A stretch of DNA of 64,000 nt, from NCBI GenBank assembly GCA_019925095.2, contig CM034401.1, forward strand, positions 7,475,838 through 7,539,837. The letters are read 5' to 3'. The notes below the pieces were generated by a model. It worked only from the letters and a program-made list of their open reading frames with translations, searched no databases and had not been told where the DNA came from. A program made the translations under genes and the position numbers. The stretch's first letter is position 1. The number at the start of each line of letters is the position of its first letter. Source of the stretch: Dendrolimus kikuchii. Taxonomy: Eukaryota > Arthropoda > Insecta > Lepidoptera > Lasiocampidae. Shown piece after piece: positions 1-14,300 of the stretch.

Positions 1-43
1 AAACGGAACTCTTATGAACTAGAATACATAGTTCATCTATATA

Positions 44-986
44 TCTATAATATTATAAAATTGTAAAAGGGTAGCCTTCTGCTTGTCTCTTTGTTCGGGG
101 TTCACGTAGAAACTAGTGGACCGATTTCGATGTGGTTTTCATTGATCGATAGTAAATTTCGGAATTTAAAGTCTGCGATAGTGTATATCCCGAGAATCCT
201 ACAGTCATTTTCTTGGGAGAGGTTTAAATTGGCCATGTCGAAAAAAATTGATTCCGATGCGAAATTTTCACTCATCGATACAATCTTTAGTAAAACAATT
301 GTAGTTTTGTATGCCTTTCGTAACATTACTTATCGAGTTTTTACGGGAGTTTCCAGGATTAATGTATTTTCATATTAAAAAGTCCGTCCGTTACCCCGTT
401 GAAAACCCCAGAAATTCCGTACACACGAATCCGTTGAGAATAATAGTATAATTTTGTTGCCTTCAGTTGTATAAATGTTTGTCGAACAACAATAAATAAA
501 TAGAATAGACTCACATATAGATATATAGACTCACCTTAAAACCCCATCAAATAAGAACGTCCACCTTGGCTTCAGAAGTAGATATCACACATACACGGAA
601 ACTGAAACCCCCTTAACCAATCATTCAAACAATAACAATCACTTTTCAGGGTGGCCGCCATTTAGTTTCCATAAATCTTATTATTTCTTACATGTCTGTC
701 TTTTTAACACCACAAACGAATCCGAAGACAAAATGGCGACGTCTTCCATGTACCAAGGCAAAATTGGGAGGACAAAGATAGATATACATACATACTATTA
801 TACAAAAAGAGAAGGAATATGTATATATCAAGAATGTGTACTGTGGTTTAAATAAGAGATGGCGGTGCCATGATTTGAAAATCATAGTTCAAAATTAAAT
901 AATACACAATTTGATTTTATATTTAGAAAAATAATTGTAATAATTGTTACTTGTTCAAAGTGGACAAAGTCGCGGGCAAATGCTAG
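44..986 (+). mobile_element. Helitron-like non-autonomous element
   Basis: Begins TC followed by TATAATATTATAAAA and ends CGCGGGCAAATGCTAG before T, the terminal pattern of Lepidopteran Helitrons (5' TC, 3' CTAG, no TIRs). Contains the recurring block around 95-240 (CACGTAGAAACTAGTGGACC and on) also seen near 38270. No Rep/helicase ORF. Confidence 0.55.
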
Positions 987-1244
987 TAACTTATATATTT
1001 ATTGCTTCACACTTCAAAACCATTTTTTTTTAACTTTTACGTTAGTATAGGTTTACGTTTGGCCACTGTCTCGCCTGATGTTGAGTGATAACGCGGTCTA
1101 TGACGGAGTACACTTACCTAGAAGATATCAATTCACTTGTTACTTGAAGATTACTTGATTGTATTTGTCATGAAAAATAGACTCTGACAAATTATCCCAT
1201 TCTTTGCACGCACCAGAAAAGATAAAGCGAAGAAACTTATTAGA

Positions 1245-1545
1245 TTTATATGACGGCCTCTGTGGTAGAGGGGGCTAAGCCTTTGCCGCTATCTCACTGC
1301 AACGTAGAGGCCCCGGGTTCGATTTCTGGCATGGTAAATTTGGGAAACGAATTTTCCGTTATTTACTATGGTCTGGGTGTCTGGGACGGCCCCAGAGTAT
1401 TCTGTTATATATTACCCACATCACAAGCGTAACTTGCTTAATTTCGGAACATATAATATGTGTGTTTGTCTACTGATTATTGTTATTATTATTATATGGA
1501 GGAAACTTGTCAGAAAAATGTATGTTTGTAATCACGAAATAAATA
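1245..1545 (+). mobile_element. tRNA-derived SINE, family 2
   Basis: The head has a tRNA-like A box (TGTGGTAGAGG) and B box (GGGTTCGATTTC at about 1316), followed by a conserved body. A related head is at 35664 and 3' body fragments at 53200 and, inverted, at 18390. Confidence 0.6.
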
Positions 1546-1600
1546 AAAATGGGCGCGGTCGCCACAGATGTAAATAGGAGACGAAAAAATTTCGGAGGCA

Positions 1601-1930
1601 GCTTTTTTTTTTATTGTAGGAGATCAGCAGACAGGCAGACGGCCCACTTGATGCAAAGCGGTTACCATCGCCTATGGACATTTGCAACACCAAAGTTGCT
1701 ACAAATGCGCTGCTGCTCTCTTAAAGGAAACTGGAACCTGGTCACTAATGCCGGAACACAACTCAAGGTTGTTATGGCGACATACTTTAGACCAGGGGTG
1801 GTAGCCATCCAGTCGGGCAAATGCCCTAGCACCTGTGGCTGTGGGTTGTTAAGTCGCCTCTTACGACAGGCCGCCCGGCCGCAGGAAATTGTATTCTTTT
1901 TCCGTTCCAGCACGGATAGAAAGCTTTAGA
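1601..1930 (+). repeat. Interspersed Repeat A, copy 1
   Basis: About 320 bp block with CAGCAGACAGGCAGACGGCC near the start and GACAGGCCGCCCGGCCGCAG near the end. It recurs at 4427, 22593 (inverted) and 32607. An open frame crosses it in several copies but is not conserved with intact ends, so I do not call a protein. Class unknown. Confidence 0.6.
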
Positions 1931-1934
1931 AAGG

Positions 1935-2232
1935 TTCTAACATATCATAATGATATTTCATAACAACTTCTTTATTTAAGTCAATATAGACATGCTCTTC
2001 CAAAATCATGATTAGTGCCTCTCTAAGTTCTAAACTATAGAATGAAAATTTGATTAAAAAATCTGAGGTAGCAGCAGCTCTCGAAAACTACTTTAATGAA
2101 AATTGGTTTGAACAACACCTAAGAAAAATAACAAAACATTGTAAGAATTATTACTCGTACAAATTGGTTAAGCTATACTGAAATATGATTAAAACGATTG
2201 TTGCACAGACAAGAGATATATGAAATGTTTAC
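1935..2232. other. No recognised feature
   Basis: AT-rich sequence within the MED17 intron after exon 10; no exon, repeat or structure recognised. Confidence 0.5.
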
Positions 2233-2365
2233 CTGGCAGTATATTAGATCTCTAAGCTCCTGCAACTCGTAGGACAAATGGCGTACCTTCCCATCGCGAC
2301 AAATACATTTCAAAGTTTTCTCTCCAACGTGTACAACCAATGACGTCCGGCAGACCGCATCATAT
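2233..2365 (-). CDS. MED17: MED17 exon 10 (last in window)
   Basis: Completes the glycine codon, then YDAVCRTSLVVHVGEKTLK and YELQELRDLIYCQ, ending on a GTAAAC donor with phase 0. A true donor and the missing C-terminal part mean at least one more exon lies beyond the left edge. Confidence 0.92.
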
Positions 2366-5300
2366 CTGTTAGGAAATCATTATATTAATACGTGAAGCAA
2401 AAACTTTGTACCCCGTTTGACGAAAATTGCGCGGACGGAGGAGTATGAAATTTCGCACACTTCTAGTTTATACAGAGAAGGAGTGCAGAATGCTAATATT
2501 TAAAACAAATTATGCATAAGAAATATATTAAATCAATAAAAAAAAATTACACACACTACCATGTATTTGACACACATATATACTCTTTTGTTTACTGTTA
2601 AAGTCAAATTAACAATTTAGCCTTGGCGAAATCTGTGATTATAGAAGTATAGTCTTTGACAACAAAACCTTAATAATGTTCAAATTTATAATTTAAATTA
2701 ACTATGATCGAATTTTGACCACTAGTATAATTATATAAGGCAAATGAATGATTTGTTAGATATAAAAAGCGGCCATATTTTTAGTTTTCACAACAAAATA
2801 TTCATAGAAAATATTAATGACATTTTTCTATATCTGAAAGACAAGAATGATTTGTTGAACCCTCTGATTAATAGTAGAAATGTATGGTATTATTCATATT
2901 GAGTTAGAGTAAGCTTGTAGGCTTCTTTATGGTTCTTAAAGAAGCCTTCAAACTTACTCTAACTCAATATGAATAAAACCGGTAGTATTTAGCTGCTTCA
3001 GAGTTTGTAGTCTTCTTCAATAGTTTGTAGGTCCAAGTGTAATTAGGACCCGACATGCATTTGTGTCTAAAGATACACATCCAGATTTAGCGTCCGTAAC
3101 ACTCATAAATATAAGCTCGGCTGACTACCTTGTACAGCAGACTACGGAGTACACTGACCAGTTCAACAGAATTAATTTTTCATTTCTCATATTCTGAAAG
3201 TATATTTGGAGTTGCCTGATCACATGGATGAAAACAGTACTTTTCTTCCCTGGAAAACGATTTTCCCTGCTGTCAAAAAATTTAAACAGCTATACGAACC
3301 ATAGATAATATATGCGACTCATGTCCCAACTTTTTTTTACAGCCAATCGTGGCATAAATTTTATTAAAAAATATTAACAATTTTGTAACATCATTTTATA
3401 CTTATAAATTACTTTTCAACACACTTGCTCATAAAGTGGCTCTATGGTCACCGCAATTAGGCACAGAATGACGCCCATAATCAAACTGTGACTAAAAACA
3501 TTATAACTCACTAGTGAGTTATAGATTTTTTTAAATTTTATTGGTTGAGTTGCTTTGTTCTTAAAAAAGTTTTTATTCAAAAAAAAAGATCGTGTTCTAT
3601 AGAACAAATAAATTAATGTTCCTATTGCTTGTTCATTTCATGCAACTTCTTATTTAAATAGATAATTTTAACTCGTACGTGTTTAATAAATAAAACTTTC
3701 ACTCATATATAACTTTTTTTATCTACTAAATAAAATGAGTTTTTGTTGTTATTTTATTCACAAGTGTGTTGAAAAACGTCGTATGATACACGTGTGTATT
3801 GATGATTACCGTCCTCGGCTCTCTTAAGACCCTCGCCTATGGCTCGAGTCTCAATGGCGCCTCGGCGGTAATCACCAATGTTACACACTAGTACCATAAT
3901 GTACTATTTCACTAACATATTATTTAATTTACATTTTAAGCTACATATTTACTATCATCAGTGACAAAAAAAAAATACTAGCTGGTAGAATGCCACAGAA
4001 ATATAAATTTACTTGACATTTTATATATGACATATCAAATGAGTTCATCAGATTTAGATATGGATTTAACGCTTGATTTCATTAGAGAAGTAGTTGTTTG
4101 TTCAACTAATCAGTTTTTATTTACTTTCCTAAAATGAAAAGCAGAGCGTTAACCTCGGGTGAAAGGCCTCTATTTAGGCACTCGAAAGCTAGCGAAACTA
4201 TGTCTTGCCTAAATAGGTCACTTTCACCTCTCGTGTAACAATCTACTATAGGGCTACTATTTTTTATCGTAATTATCGATACAGGTATTCACGAGTTTTA
4301 TGTTGCCGTGCAAGGTAGTCGGTACAGTCGAAGCGGTATACGTATGAATGTTGGTCGAATATCCATCAATAATACGACGGATGCCGGTCCGAGGTTTGTA
4401 TTCACCGGGATCTACCCACCTTTTTTTTTTATTTTTTTATTGCAGGAGTTCAGCAGACAGGCAGACGGCCCACTTAGTGGAAAGCGGTTACCATCGCCTA
4501 TGGACATTTGCAACACCAAAGGTGCTACAAATGCGCTGCTGCTCTCTTAAAGGAGACCGGAACCTGGTCACTAATGCCGGAACACAACACAAGACTGTTA
4601 TGGCGGCATACTCTAGACCAGGGGTGGTCGCCATCCAGTCGAGCAAATACTCTACCACCTGGCTGTGGGTTGTTTAGTCGCCTCTTACGACAGGCCGCCG
4701 GGCCGCAGGAAATTGTATTCTTTCTCCGTTCCTGCACGGATAAAAAACCACCTCCTTCAATACTGCAAATTTATCTTTGTATTTACGTATCCAAATCCTT
4801 CGCTGTGCAGGCTGTTTGCCTTTGGTACTCTTTGCCCATAGATGACAGGAAATCCAAATAACTAGGCATATTTAAAATATCTGTTAAAAACCTTAGTTTA
4901 TAATAAAGTATTACTGTATTATATATATTATTATATTCTTCTAAGCTTTACCTTATATTGTACACATTGTGCTGTTCTTACGACTATTTTGTATTTAATT
5001 TCCTTTAAATTATATATTAAGGCCGCCTTTTGTTTTGCCGTAAATTATTGTTACTTTATAATTGTTGGTTTTGATGAACAATAAAGTGTTATCTATCTAA
5101 GAATGGACATCTTTTAAAGCAACTTACCCGTAAGCCATGATGTTGATTTTGACGCACGATTGCGTGGGGCTGTTCAATGCATTCCAATGTGAAACTATTA
5201 GCGGGTCCTTAACCTAAACAAATATTAGAAAATATTTATTTTGTATTATATTTTCATGCCTATTTAACTAATTAAGTATAAAGGAAAAAAGAGCAATAAA

Positions 5301-8300
5301 CTCTCCATTAACATTACACACTAGAGTAAAATTTCAGCTGCTTTTGGAAGATCTGCTGTTATACATCTCTTACACACTTGAAATATCTGACTGTGAGTCA
5401 CTTTAAAGCAAAGCTAATAGTGACAACTGCTATTTATGTTATGTCCAAATAAATATAACTAATAACTGTTATAGAATTTACATGTATCACTTTTGAACAT
5501 TTGTCGAGTCTAGATTAAACTACAAATGGTTTAAAGGATTTCAACGAAAACTACAAAATTCTTATCTTAAACTTTTGTGTTTGTTTTATTTTGATATCGT
5601 ACAATATTCAGAAGATGTTAGTCCCGAGTGAACGAAGCCACAGGCATAGCTAGCTTATAATATAAGTACCTATACATATTTACCTCTTTAGCGATAGTGT
5701 CAAGCACATATTCGCTGCGCCGGCGCATGAAGAAATGCTGCGCTTGTTGGATTATTTGCTCCAACAGTGATTGTTCTTTGCTCATATCTAGTAACTCGTA
5801 GCGATCAGCCGCCATTGGACCTTTAACACATATACTTCAGGGTAAGATTTCTATATTCATCTCCGAGCTTTATACTACTTTAACTAAATTTACATTCTTA
5901 TACAGATATTGTTTAAATGTTTACTATTATAAAACTGTCACAAAAAAAACAATATAAAAAAAAATCATTTTGTAATTAAAAAAAAAAATCTTTAGTTTCA
6001 TACCAATAGAATAGGAGTGCAGGAAATGTGACTAGTCCGCCATCTTGGGCTATCCGCCATATTGAATTTAGAATGACGTCACTTAGCTAATCCTACATTG
6101 TCATCCAAACTAAATGCGTATGCAAAAATTTCATCTCAATCGGCTGAAATGAACTGCTCTAAAATTCAGTAGCAAGATCTGACCCGAACATTCATACAAA
6201 CATTGCAAGTTAAATAAAAACTTGTAATTTTTTTTATCGATCATATAAAAACAATAACATATATTTGTAATATACCCGCAAGACACCGCCTTTTAGAGGG
6301 ACCCAAGGGTCCCGTAGCCGGGTGCGGAAACGGATGATGAGTATTCGAATGGTGAACAGCACGCAACAGTTGATGAAGGGAATGCTCCAACACGTGGTCG
6401 TGGTCCGATTTGCCCGAAGGATTCTCCGACTGAAATTAGTAATACGACATTTTACTTTAATGAAAAAAGCCTAAAAATGCGTCATTTAAGTACATACCAG
6501 AAATCGCAATACGTTAATTTATAATTCATAACTGATTCGGGCAAGTGCTGCGAAGTCAAGAAACTATAAAGGTTCTAGAGATGACAAACATCCAGTTTTC
6601 ATTATTTGACTATAGTAGAACAATAAAAAGCAAATACTAGAAATGGTAACCATCATATTGGACTCCTGCAGAACTTCATACTATAGGATATAGTTTTAAA
6701 CTTAAGATAGAGACCATGGTTGCGACTGGTCTTCTGGATGCGAACACAGCATGCTTAAATTAAAATAAAAACATTTGTTGTACATATTGGTTTATAATAT
6801 TTGTTCTTTCATATTTAAATTATTTTTTTACAATAGTACCCAAGCAACCTTTGTTACCTGTCTTTATAAATAAAACTTCATTAAACATTATATGAAGAAG
6901 TCTATTTTCAACACATTATCAGCACGCAGGTCTCAAAATTTACTATAACATTTCGTGGAAGAGAAGGCTATTCCATAAAATGGAAATTAAAAAGAAGGAA
7001 CCTGTTGCTGCACAAGGACCTTTGGGAGACTACAGAGGGATATCCAGAATGTAACGAGAATATTACTTCTGAATTAGTAAAATCTCGAAACAACCTAAGG
7101 CTCTGTCAAAGGCATGCTGGACACTAAATGGGCAGTGATTACACATGTGAGTAATGCCACAACCGCAAAAGAAGCATGCAATGTCTTGAGACTGGTGTAC
7201 GAGGATCGCGGTATGGGTCAGAGATTAGCTTTAGAGAGGATACTACAAAAAAACTCTTCATTAAACAGATATATGAAGAAGTCTATTTTTTATTTTCAAG
7301 AATATTTACTAATTTTACTATAGACCTCAATTTGAGTTACTAACAATTTTTAGGAAGTTAGTCAGGCTAACACTCAAATGTCTAATAAAGTAATTAAGAA
7401 ATGTAATTTGCTTTGTTAATAATTATATCAATCCCTAAACATTTCATTGCTAAGCTTGGTTTTCATTCATAAGTTATCATATTATACAGGTTCATTACAA
7501 TATTTTTCGGTGCAAGGTGCAAGAGGTGCATGCGGGAATCAGCCAGGATTCCAACAATGTCATTAGAAAGAATTACAACTATATTAGCCACTATAAGAAA
7601 AAATTACCTTAACTGTTTCTGTATTATTGCTGGTATTGTTTTGTCCATTGTTGTGACACAAACCAATCAAGAGTTGAATGCCTGGCAACACCTGTATATA
7701 TTATAATTAAAATTATTCATTACATATTTTTTATGTAAACTATATTTTATTTTTATTATAAAAATATATTTAGGGGGTTAAATAACAATGAGAATGCTGT
7801 CGCCTGGAGTGCTCTAATATCTTCTATTGGTATTATTCATATTGGATTAGAATGAGTTAAGGCTCATAAAGAAGATTACATACATACTGTAGCTCAATAT
7901 GAATAAGACCATATAAGTATATTAATACATTAAATCTTAGTACGCTTTTTAAGCATATTGCTTGAATGGACGAGATTGAGATTTGGTATACGCAAGATTT
8001 ATATGGAGAAGTATAGAAGCAATTTTTATACATGTTATATCTTTGAAGACCAGGAGCCATGAAAAATGGCCCGGACTTTTGTGGGGCCATGGGAATGCCA
8101 ACACATAGAGGCCCCTTGACAAATTTAATGTAAATGTGGCGTAACACTGACCGGTGATTATCCCTGTTTACACCATATAATAATGGATCCAAGGACAAGC
8201 CCCGGCCAGTGCGGGACTATTGTGACATAATAATAGATATTATTATTATGTGTTACAAATACATTAATTCACACAATGGGAAATATAATGGTCTGTAAAA

Positions 8301-11300
8301 TACATAGTGACTGTGGTCACTGTCATACAGAGTAGAGTCAATAAATAATTATAATTACTGACTATAGAGGTATGTAGTACATACACCCTGACAAAAGAAC
8401 GTCAATAGCGTTCAAATTTATAGCTCTTGTCTGCAGCTTCACTCACGTTTAAAAAGATTATGTATGTCATGAATTGGGCGTGTTATAATTCTTAGAAACG
8501 TCGAACTTAATTTTTAATTAAAAATACTTGTAACACCATGTAGCGAAATTGGAACTGATCATGAGAGCAACAGATTAAAATTGTCGCTGTCATTATCGTA
8601 GTCATGACGATGTATTAAGTTAGAGAATTGCTACAGTGACGCCAATGAAACGCGATCGGAACGCAATCATTTCGGCCATATTCACCTATCTCTCGGAAAC
8701 AGTATTTTTTTCTGGTTGAAAGGTACCCTATGTCCTATTCTATACTCCTGACGTATACAGAATTTTGTGACTATTTGTTGCGTAGTTAAGGCGTGAAAAC
8801 GTCACAAACAAATCAACAAACTCACATTCATATTTATAATATTAGTTAGAGACCATCCACACTCCCGTCCTTGTCACAGCTGGTCACATTCGTGAGCCTT
8901 GTCCATCCCCAGTGTGACATCACATATTTTGCAATTATTCATCAAGAAATTATTAAATCAAAACCGCAGAGCCGTAATTAATTTTATTTCCATTTAAATT
9001 ATTTTTTAATAATATAAATATTTCAAATTTCGTGTCGTCATGACGTCACAAAATTTAGGATCCCTCCCACCCCTTGTCACATGTCACACTTTGTCGAGCC
9101 CCTCCCCTCCCTTAATGTGTAACGTTATTTATGGATGATCCTTGGCATTATGGATGAATTTTGCCACTGATGGGCACCTAATTTAAATAAATTACCAAAA
9201 TATCTCTCATATAAAAATTTACTAACAGTAGCCATAATTTGGTTGCCAACCACCATGTGTGGGATAGAGGCGTCCAATTGAACAGCTTCGGCCGCTAGTC
9301 TCGCGAACAGTTCCTTGCAGAATAGCACATTTTGTGCCGCCTCCAGTTTCTGCTGCCAATGTAGTTCGGCCCCGTCGCCGGGTAACGTTCCCGGGCAGTT
9401 CAACGCTGATGAGTTCAAGGTTGCTGTCACGACGTCTTCTTGTTCTAAAAGAATAGAATAGATTTATTATGTAATGCATGTAAAAGATGTTAAGGTTGTT
9501 ACAGTATCAATGCTGCTCAATTCTGCTCACAGCCTGGACATGGAAAATGAATTTTACTATATAATACTAATTGAGTAATTGCAATAATTAATTATTATAA
9601 AATCCTATATATAATATTTAATAATAATTATCTAAATATTAAAATGTTTACCATTATGGCACGTCGAATATATTTATCTTAATTTATAAGGTTTTATCTT
9701 TCAAAAATATTATTATATTATAGTACCATTAAGGCGGAGTTCCTCTTGTGGCTGTCGAGGACCAAAATGCTTCTTCAGCCATTCCACATAGCGACCACGG
9801 TCGTTATGGTCGTGGGGGAAACGTCACTAATGACGTCATAATTTTCAAACGCGCAGCGCTCACAACTACCCATGTCAAGAGGTAGATCAAAGTGGGCGTT
9901 GACCACAGAGACCACTCTTTATACAGATGTTGAGAAAGCGCGATTTTCAAATCAACTAATAAAATTCGTGTATTTCGTGATTAATGACATCAACGCATCA
10001 TAATCTGTCTCATTTGAGTTTATGATTAGTAACAATTGCAAGCAAGTGGAACGGGAAAATGGAAGTCGTAAGCGTGGTCATTATGAGCCTCATGTGGAAT
10101 CCGGCCTTAGCAGCTAATAGCATATTTTTTTAAAATAATTTATAACTAATAAACTTCTCTAAGAGAAGAAAAGGAGAATGGCATATGTTGATTAAGACTA
10201 TGGAATATCCTTAGGAAGATATTAGAAAATCATACAATGTTTATTCATAATCTTTTAAAATGACATGAAATATATAATATGTACATAATATACACTTTTA
10301 AAAGTGTAAAGTATGTGCTCCTCTTTAAATTTTTAACTAATATGAAAGATTTAAAAAAATCAAGGTTGTATAACATAAAACACAATGTATACCAATAAAA
10401 ATTGTGTTTATTAACATTTATACCAAAGAACACATGAACAAAGTGTCTTCTCCTTAATAAAGACAATACGAAACGTGTTATTGGACACATTCTTAGTTTA
10501 AGTTATATCTAGTTATTGTAGGTCAGATCTAAATTACTCATTAGTCTTATTTCCTAGGTTAGATTGTAATTTTAATGTTGTATCACTAAGATACATCATT
10601 TATGGTAAAAAAGTTAACATTTATATTTTTGAGATGTGTGAATTATCAGATAAACATGTTTTTAGGGTTCCATAGGAGTAACATAAACAGCGATGTTCAA
10701 ATCAATAGTGCAATACAGCTACTATAGCACACAGACCAAAGTAATACATAACCTATAAGCAAAATATGTATCCAGATATAAGTTACTTATGAAGATTTGC
10801 GATGTGACAATGTTCTGGAAGTGTTGAGCTTGTTTTGTTAATATTCCATTTTTCTGTTCTTGATAAGTTCTTGTTCTTCAAAGTATAGCAGTGTTCTCTT
10901 GTTCAGAATGTAGAGATGTTCTTTCTATAAGTTCATCACAATCAAGCGAGTGGTGGTAAATTAAATAATAAATTAGATGACAGCAGTAATATTCATCTAG
11001 TTATTGAATAGTAGATATTCACTGTGTTGACTAATTGCTGCAGACAAAAAGTGCAAAATAAAAAGAAGGAAATATACATTACCTTTCTGACACATAACAG
11101 AAATGAAGGCCACTCCTTGCAGCTCCGGTGGTACTGTTACTCTCAATGCAGATGGAACTGGTCCAGCTGCACTCATTGCTTGAGCTATTTGATCTTCAGG
11201 AGCTTTTGTAACCTGTTAACAAAACACTAATCTAAGAGTCAGTATAAAATAAAATTTTACTTCTCATAATAAAAGTACATACATACATACATACATAACT

Positions 11301-14300
11301 TCACGCCAGTTCCCTTGCGGGGTAGGCACGAACATCAGAGTGCCATTTAGGCTTATTCTTACACACCTCACTTGCCTCTTTGACATTCATAACTCTTGTC
11401 ATGCACACTCGTCTGTTCTTAAGGCTCCTGACATCACCTTCTGCTAGTACACGATCAATTTGATCATGGAAGGTGTGTCGTGGCCTTCCACGACTTCTGC
11501 ATCCATCCACTTTTGCATTGTATATCTGTTTAGTCATTCTTTCATCATGCATTCTTTCCACATGCCCGAACCACCGGAGCATTCCTTTCCTTACCTTCAC
11601 CCCGACACTCTCTTTCAGACCAACTCTCTTTCTTACTTCGGTATTACGAACGCGGTCCGCGAGCGTCACTCCGCAGATTTTGCGCAGTGCTCGCATCTCG
11701 ACCGCGAGATATAATAAAAGTGCTATGGTTTAGTTATTTAAGTAATGGCTCTCTTATTTCACGGTCTTTTACTCTGGCAAGTAGACAAAGCTGGGAAGGT
11801 TTGTCTACTTGCCAGAGTAAATATCATAAACGGCTTTGTTGTTAGTTACTCTACTATGGGAGTAGCCTTTATATATTTCACTCATATATTAATATTATTA
11901 TATTCTTAGTATTCCTAAATACTACTGTTCCATGTGTATGTTTGTCTGCCAATTTACCATATTTATTATTTACAAAATAGGCTAAATGTATTTATAAGTA
12001 ATTATTATTTTAATAAGTAATACTCTAAATATAAACAGTTACTCTAATAAATGAGATACAAATATATAAACAACATGAACTTTAAATTACTTTAAGAGTT
12101 AAAATTAAACAATGAAAATATTATATATAATTATTATATATAATATAGTAACTGTCAAATACTTTAATTTGTTAAAAAAACAGATTCAGCTGCTGAAACT
12201 CAGTTGAAAATTAATTGATACCTTGTTTTATTTAAATGACATACACATTTATACATAAATGGCAGAAATAAGAGAGAGCATAAATTAGATCCACATCAAA
12301 TGTCTTTGGTGCAGGGTAAATAGAAGTTTTTGATATTTTGATAAATACAGATTTTATGCTCAGATACAACAGCACCTTGATACAAGCATGTCTTAGAGTG
12401 TATGTTTTGGGAACAATGTGATTTGAAAAGAAATCAAATCATTACAAGTTAAACAATATATTATAACATTCTTTTTCTTTCTTGAATATTTTTATAATTT
12501 TTTTCACCACAATATTCATTTTTAATATACTGTACTTATTACTATTATATTTATAATAATTCTACATATTATTTGTAAATCTATGTATGTAATTATTATT
12601 ATTCATACTCTATATTTTAGTAAAAAACAGTGCAACATAGGCAGTCTGTCCTAGGGTGTAGTTGAAAATAACCTTCCATGCAGCCTTTGCCTAGCATTTG
12701 CTGAATTGCATCTATTTGGTAGCATTGCAAGACATATTGTTTTACTATGTATATACTTATATAATACCCATTTTATTGTTTTTTTTTATTGTGTCTACTT
12801 ATATTGTAGAAACCAAATAAATGTTTTTTCTTTCAAATATGTAAAATGGAATTATTTTTTGTGTTTGATATAATATAAAACTATAGATTTATAAGCAAAG
12901 AGTACCTCAAAAACTCCAGTTTGGTTAAACTTAGAACCAGCAGTCCGGTAACTTAAATCACCAACAATGGTGTTTGAGACCTTCTTTAACCTCCAGTTTT
13001 GTCTCAACCTAAGTAAATCAATATGGAAGTCTGGCATATTTCTAGTCATTCTCATAGTTTCACTGGCACGAAGTCGGTCAACACCAGCAAGCAACACTGC
13101 TGCAGCTGCTCCCAATGCTTTCTTCCTACCATACACTTGAACCATAGGCCTACTTTCTACTTGCTCAGGTTGTACTGGATCTAACACCTAAAATCAATAC
13201 AATGAATTATCATATGGATGTAGTTATGCAACCCAAACTATCCCATAGGATGACAATTTAGTAATAGCTAAGGTGTGTAAATATTAGAAGGGATTTTATT
13301 TTTCTAAAAGCTTGTCAACCGGGAGATGACCAACCTGATAAAAAGGGGTTCTTTTTTAAGGCTTTAACATCCTTTAATAAAAAAGCTATAAGACCCCCAA
13401 GTTGAGATATGATGTTAAAATAATAATCAATTATTTATGTAATTTTATTTACTCACCATATATCTTTTTTCTTTTGCGATACTAAGAACATCAGCCAGTA
13501 CACATACTTCAGTCAATGCATTTCTGAGTTTGTTTCTAACTGAGTCCCATGGCCATAAGCTTGATTGATAGCCAGGATCTTTGTCATCCTCAAACTTTAC
13601 TTCGGAACTAGTTTCACCCTCCTTCTTGACGGTACAATATTCATCTTCTGTCTTTGAAAAATCTATCTTTTGTGCAAGCCTTGCTAAGTTTTCTGACATA
13701 GACAATGGCCTGTTAAGGAAATTTAAGAAATTTGGATGTGTTAAGGTTCTATAGTCAAAAGCCAAAGTGGGATCCTTCTAATTAAGTTATGTCTCTGTAT
13801 CCTTTGGTCTTTGTAAGACCCAATGTTTTAAATTGGAGTCTATTACCAGTATATTAATCAAATTTGAAAGAAAGGGGTTTTCCATGTGCTTACAATGATA
13901 CTATACCATTATGTAAAATTAGAAATAATCACCATACATTTAGAACAATACAGAATGACCCGGTAGAAATGTAGAACTTTGCTGCTGCTTTCTTATAAAG
14001 GGTTTTAGCATTAGACTGAAAGTAATGGCCAAGAATAGACAATACTCTGAATCATAAATGTATTAGCAGTTTTTTTAACAGAAAATACTCAAACTATGAG
14101 AGAAAATTTGAACCAAAGTTGTAAACTGAATAGAATATCTTTACGTAAGTCTTCAAAAACTAAAGAAAAATTTAAAGTAGCTATTACTCAAGTAAATAGT
14201 GGGTGTGATGTAAGTTTCTAGTCATAAAAAAATTACCATCTCAACTTTGGAACTACAAAGTCGCATATTTTGAAAAATTAAAGACATCCAAAATACTTTC

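Noticed and set aside
1..2232. Search for the last MED17 exon
   Set aside because: No minus-strand frame with MED17 C-terminal character and a good acceptor was found; the exon is taken to be off window.
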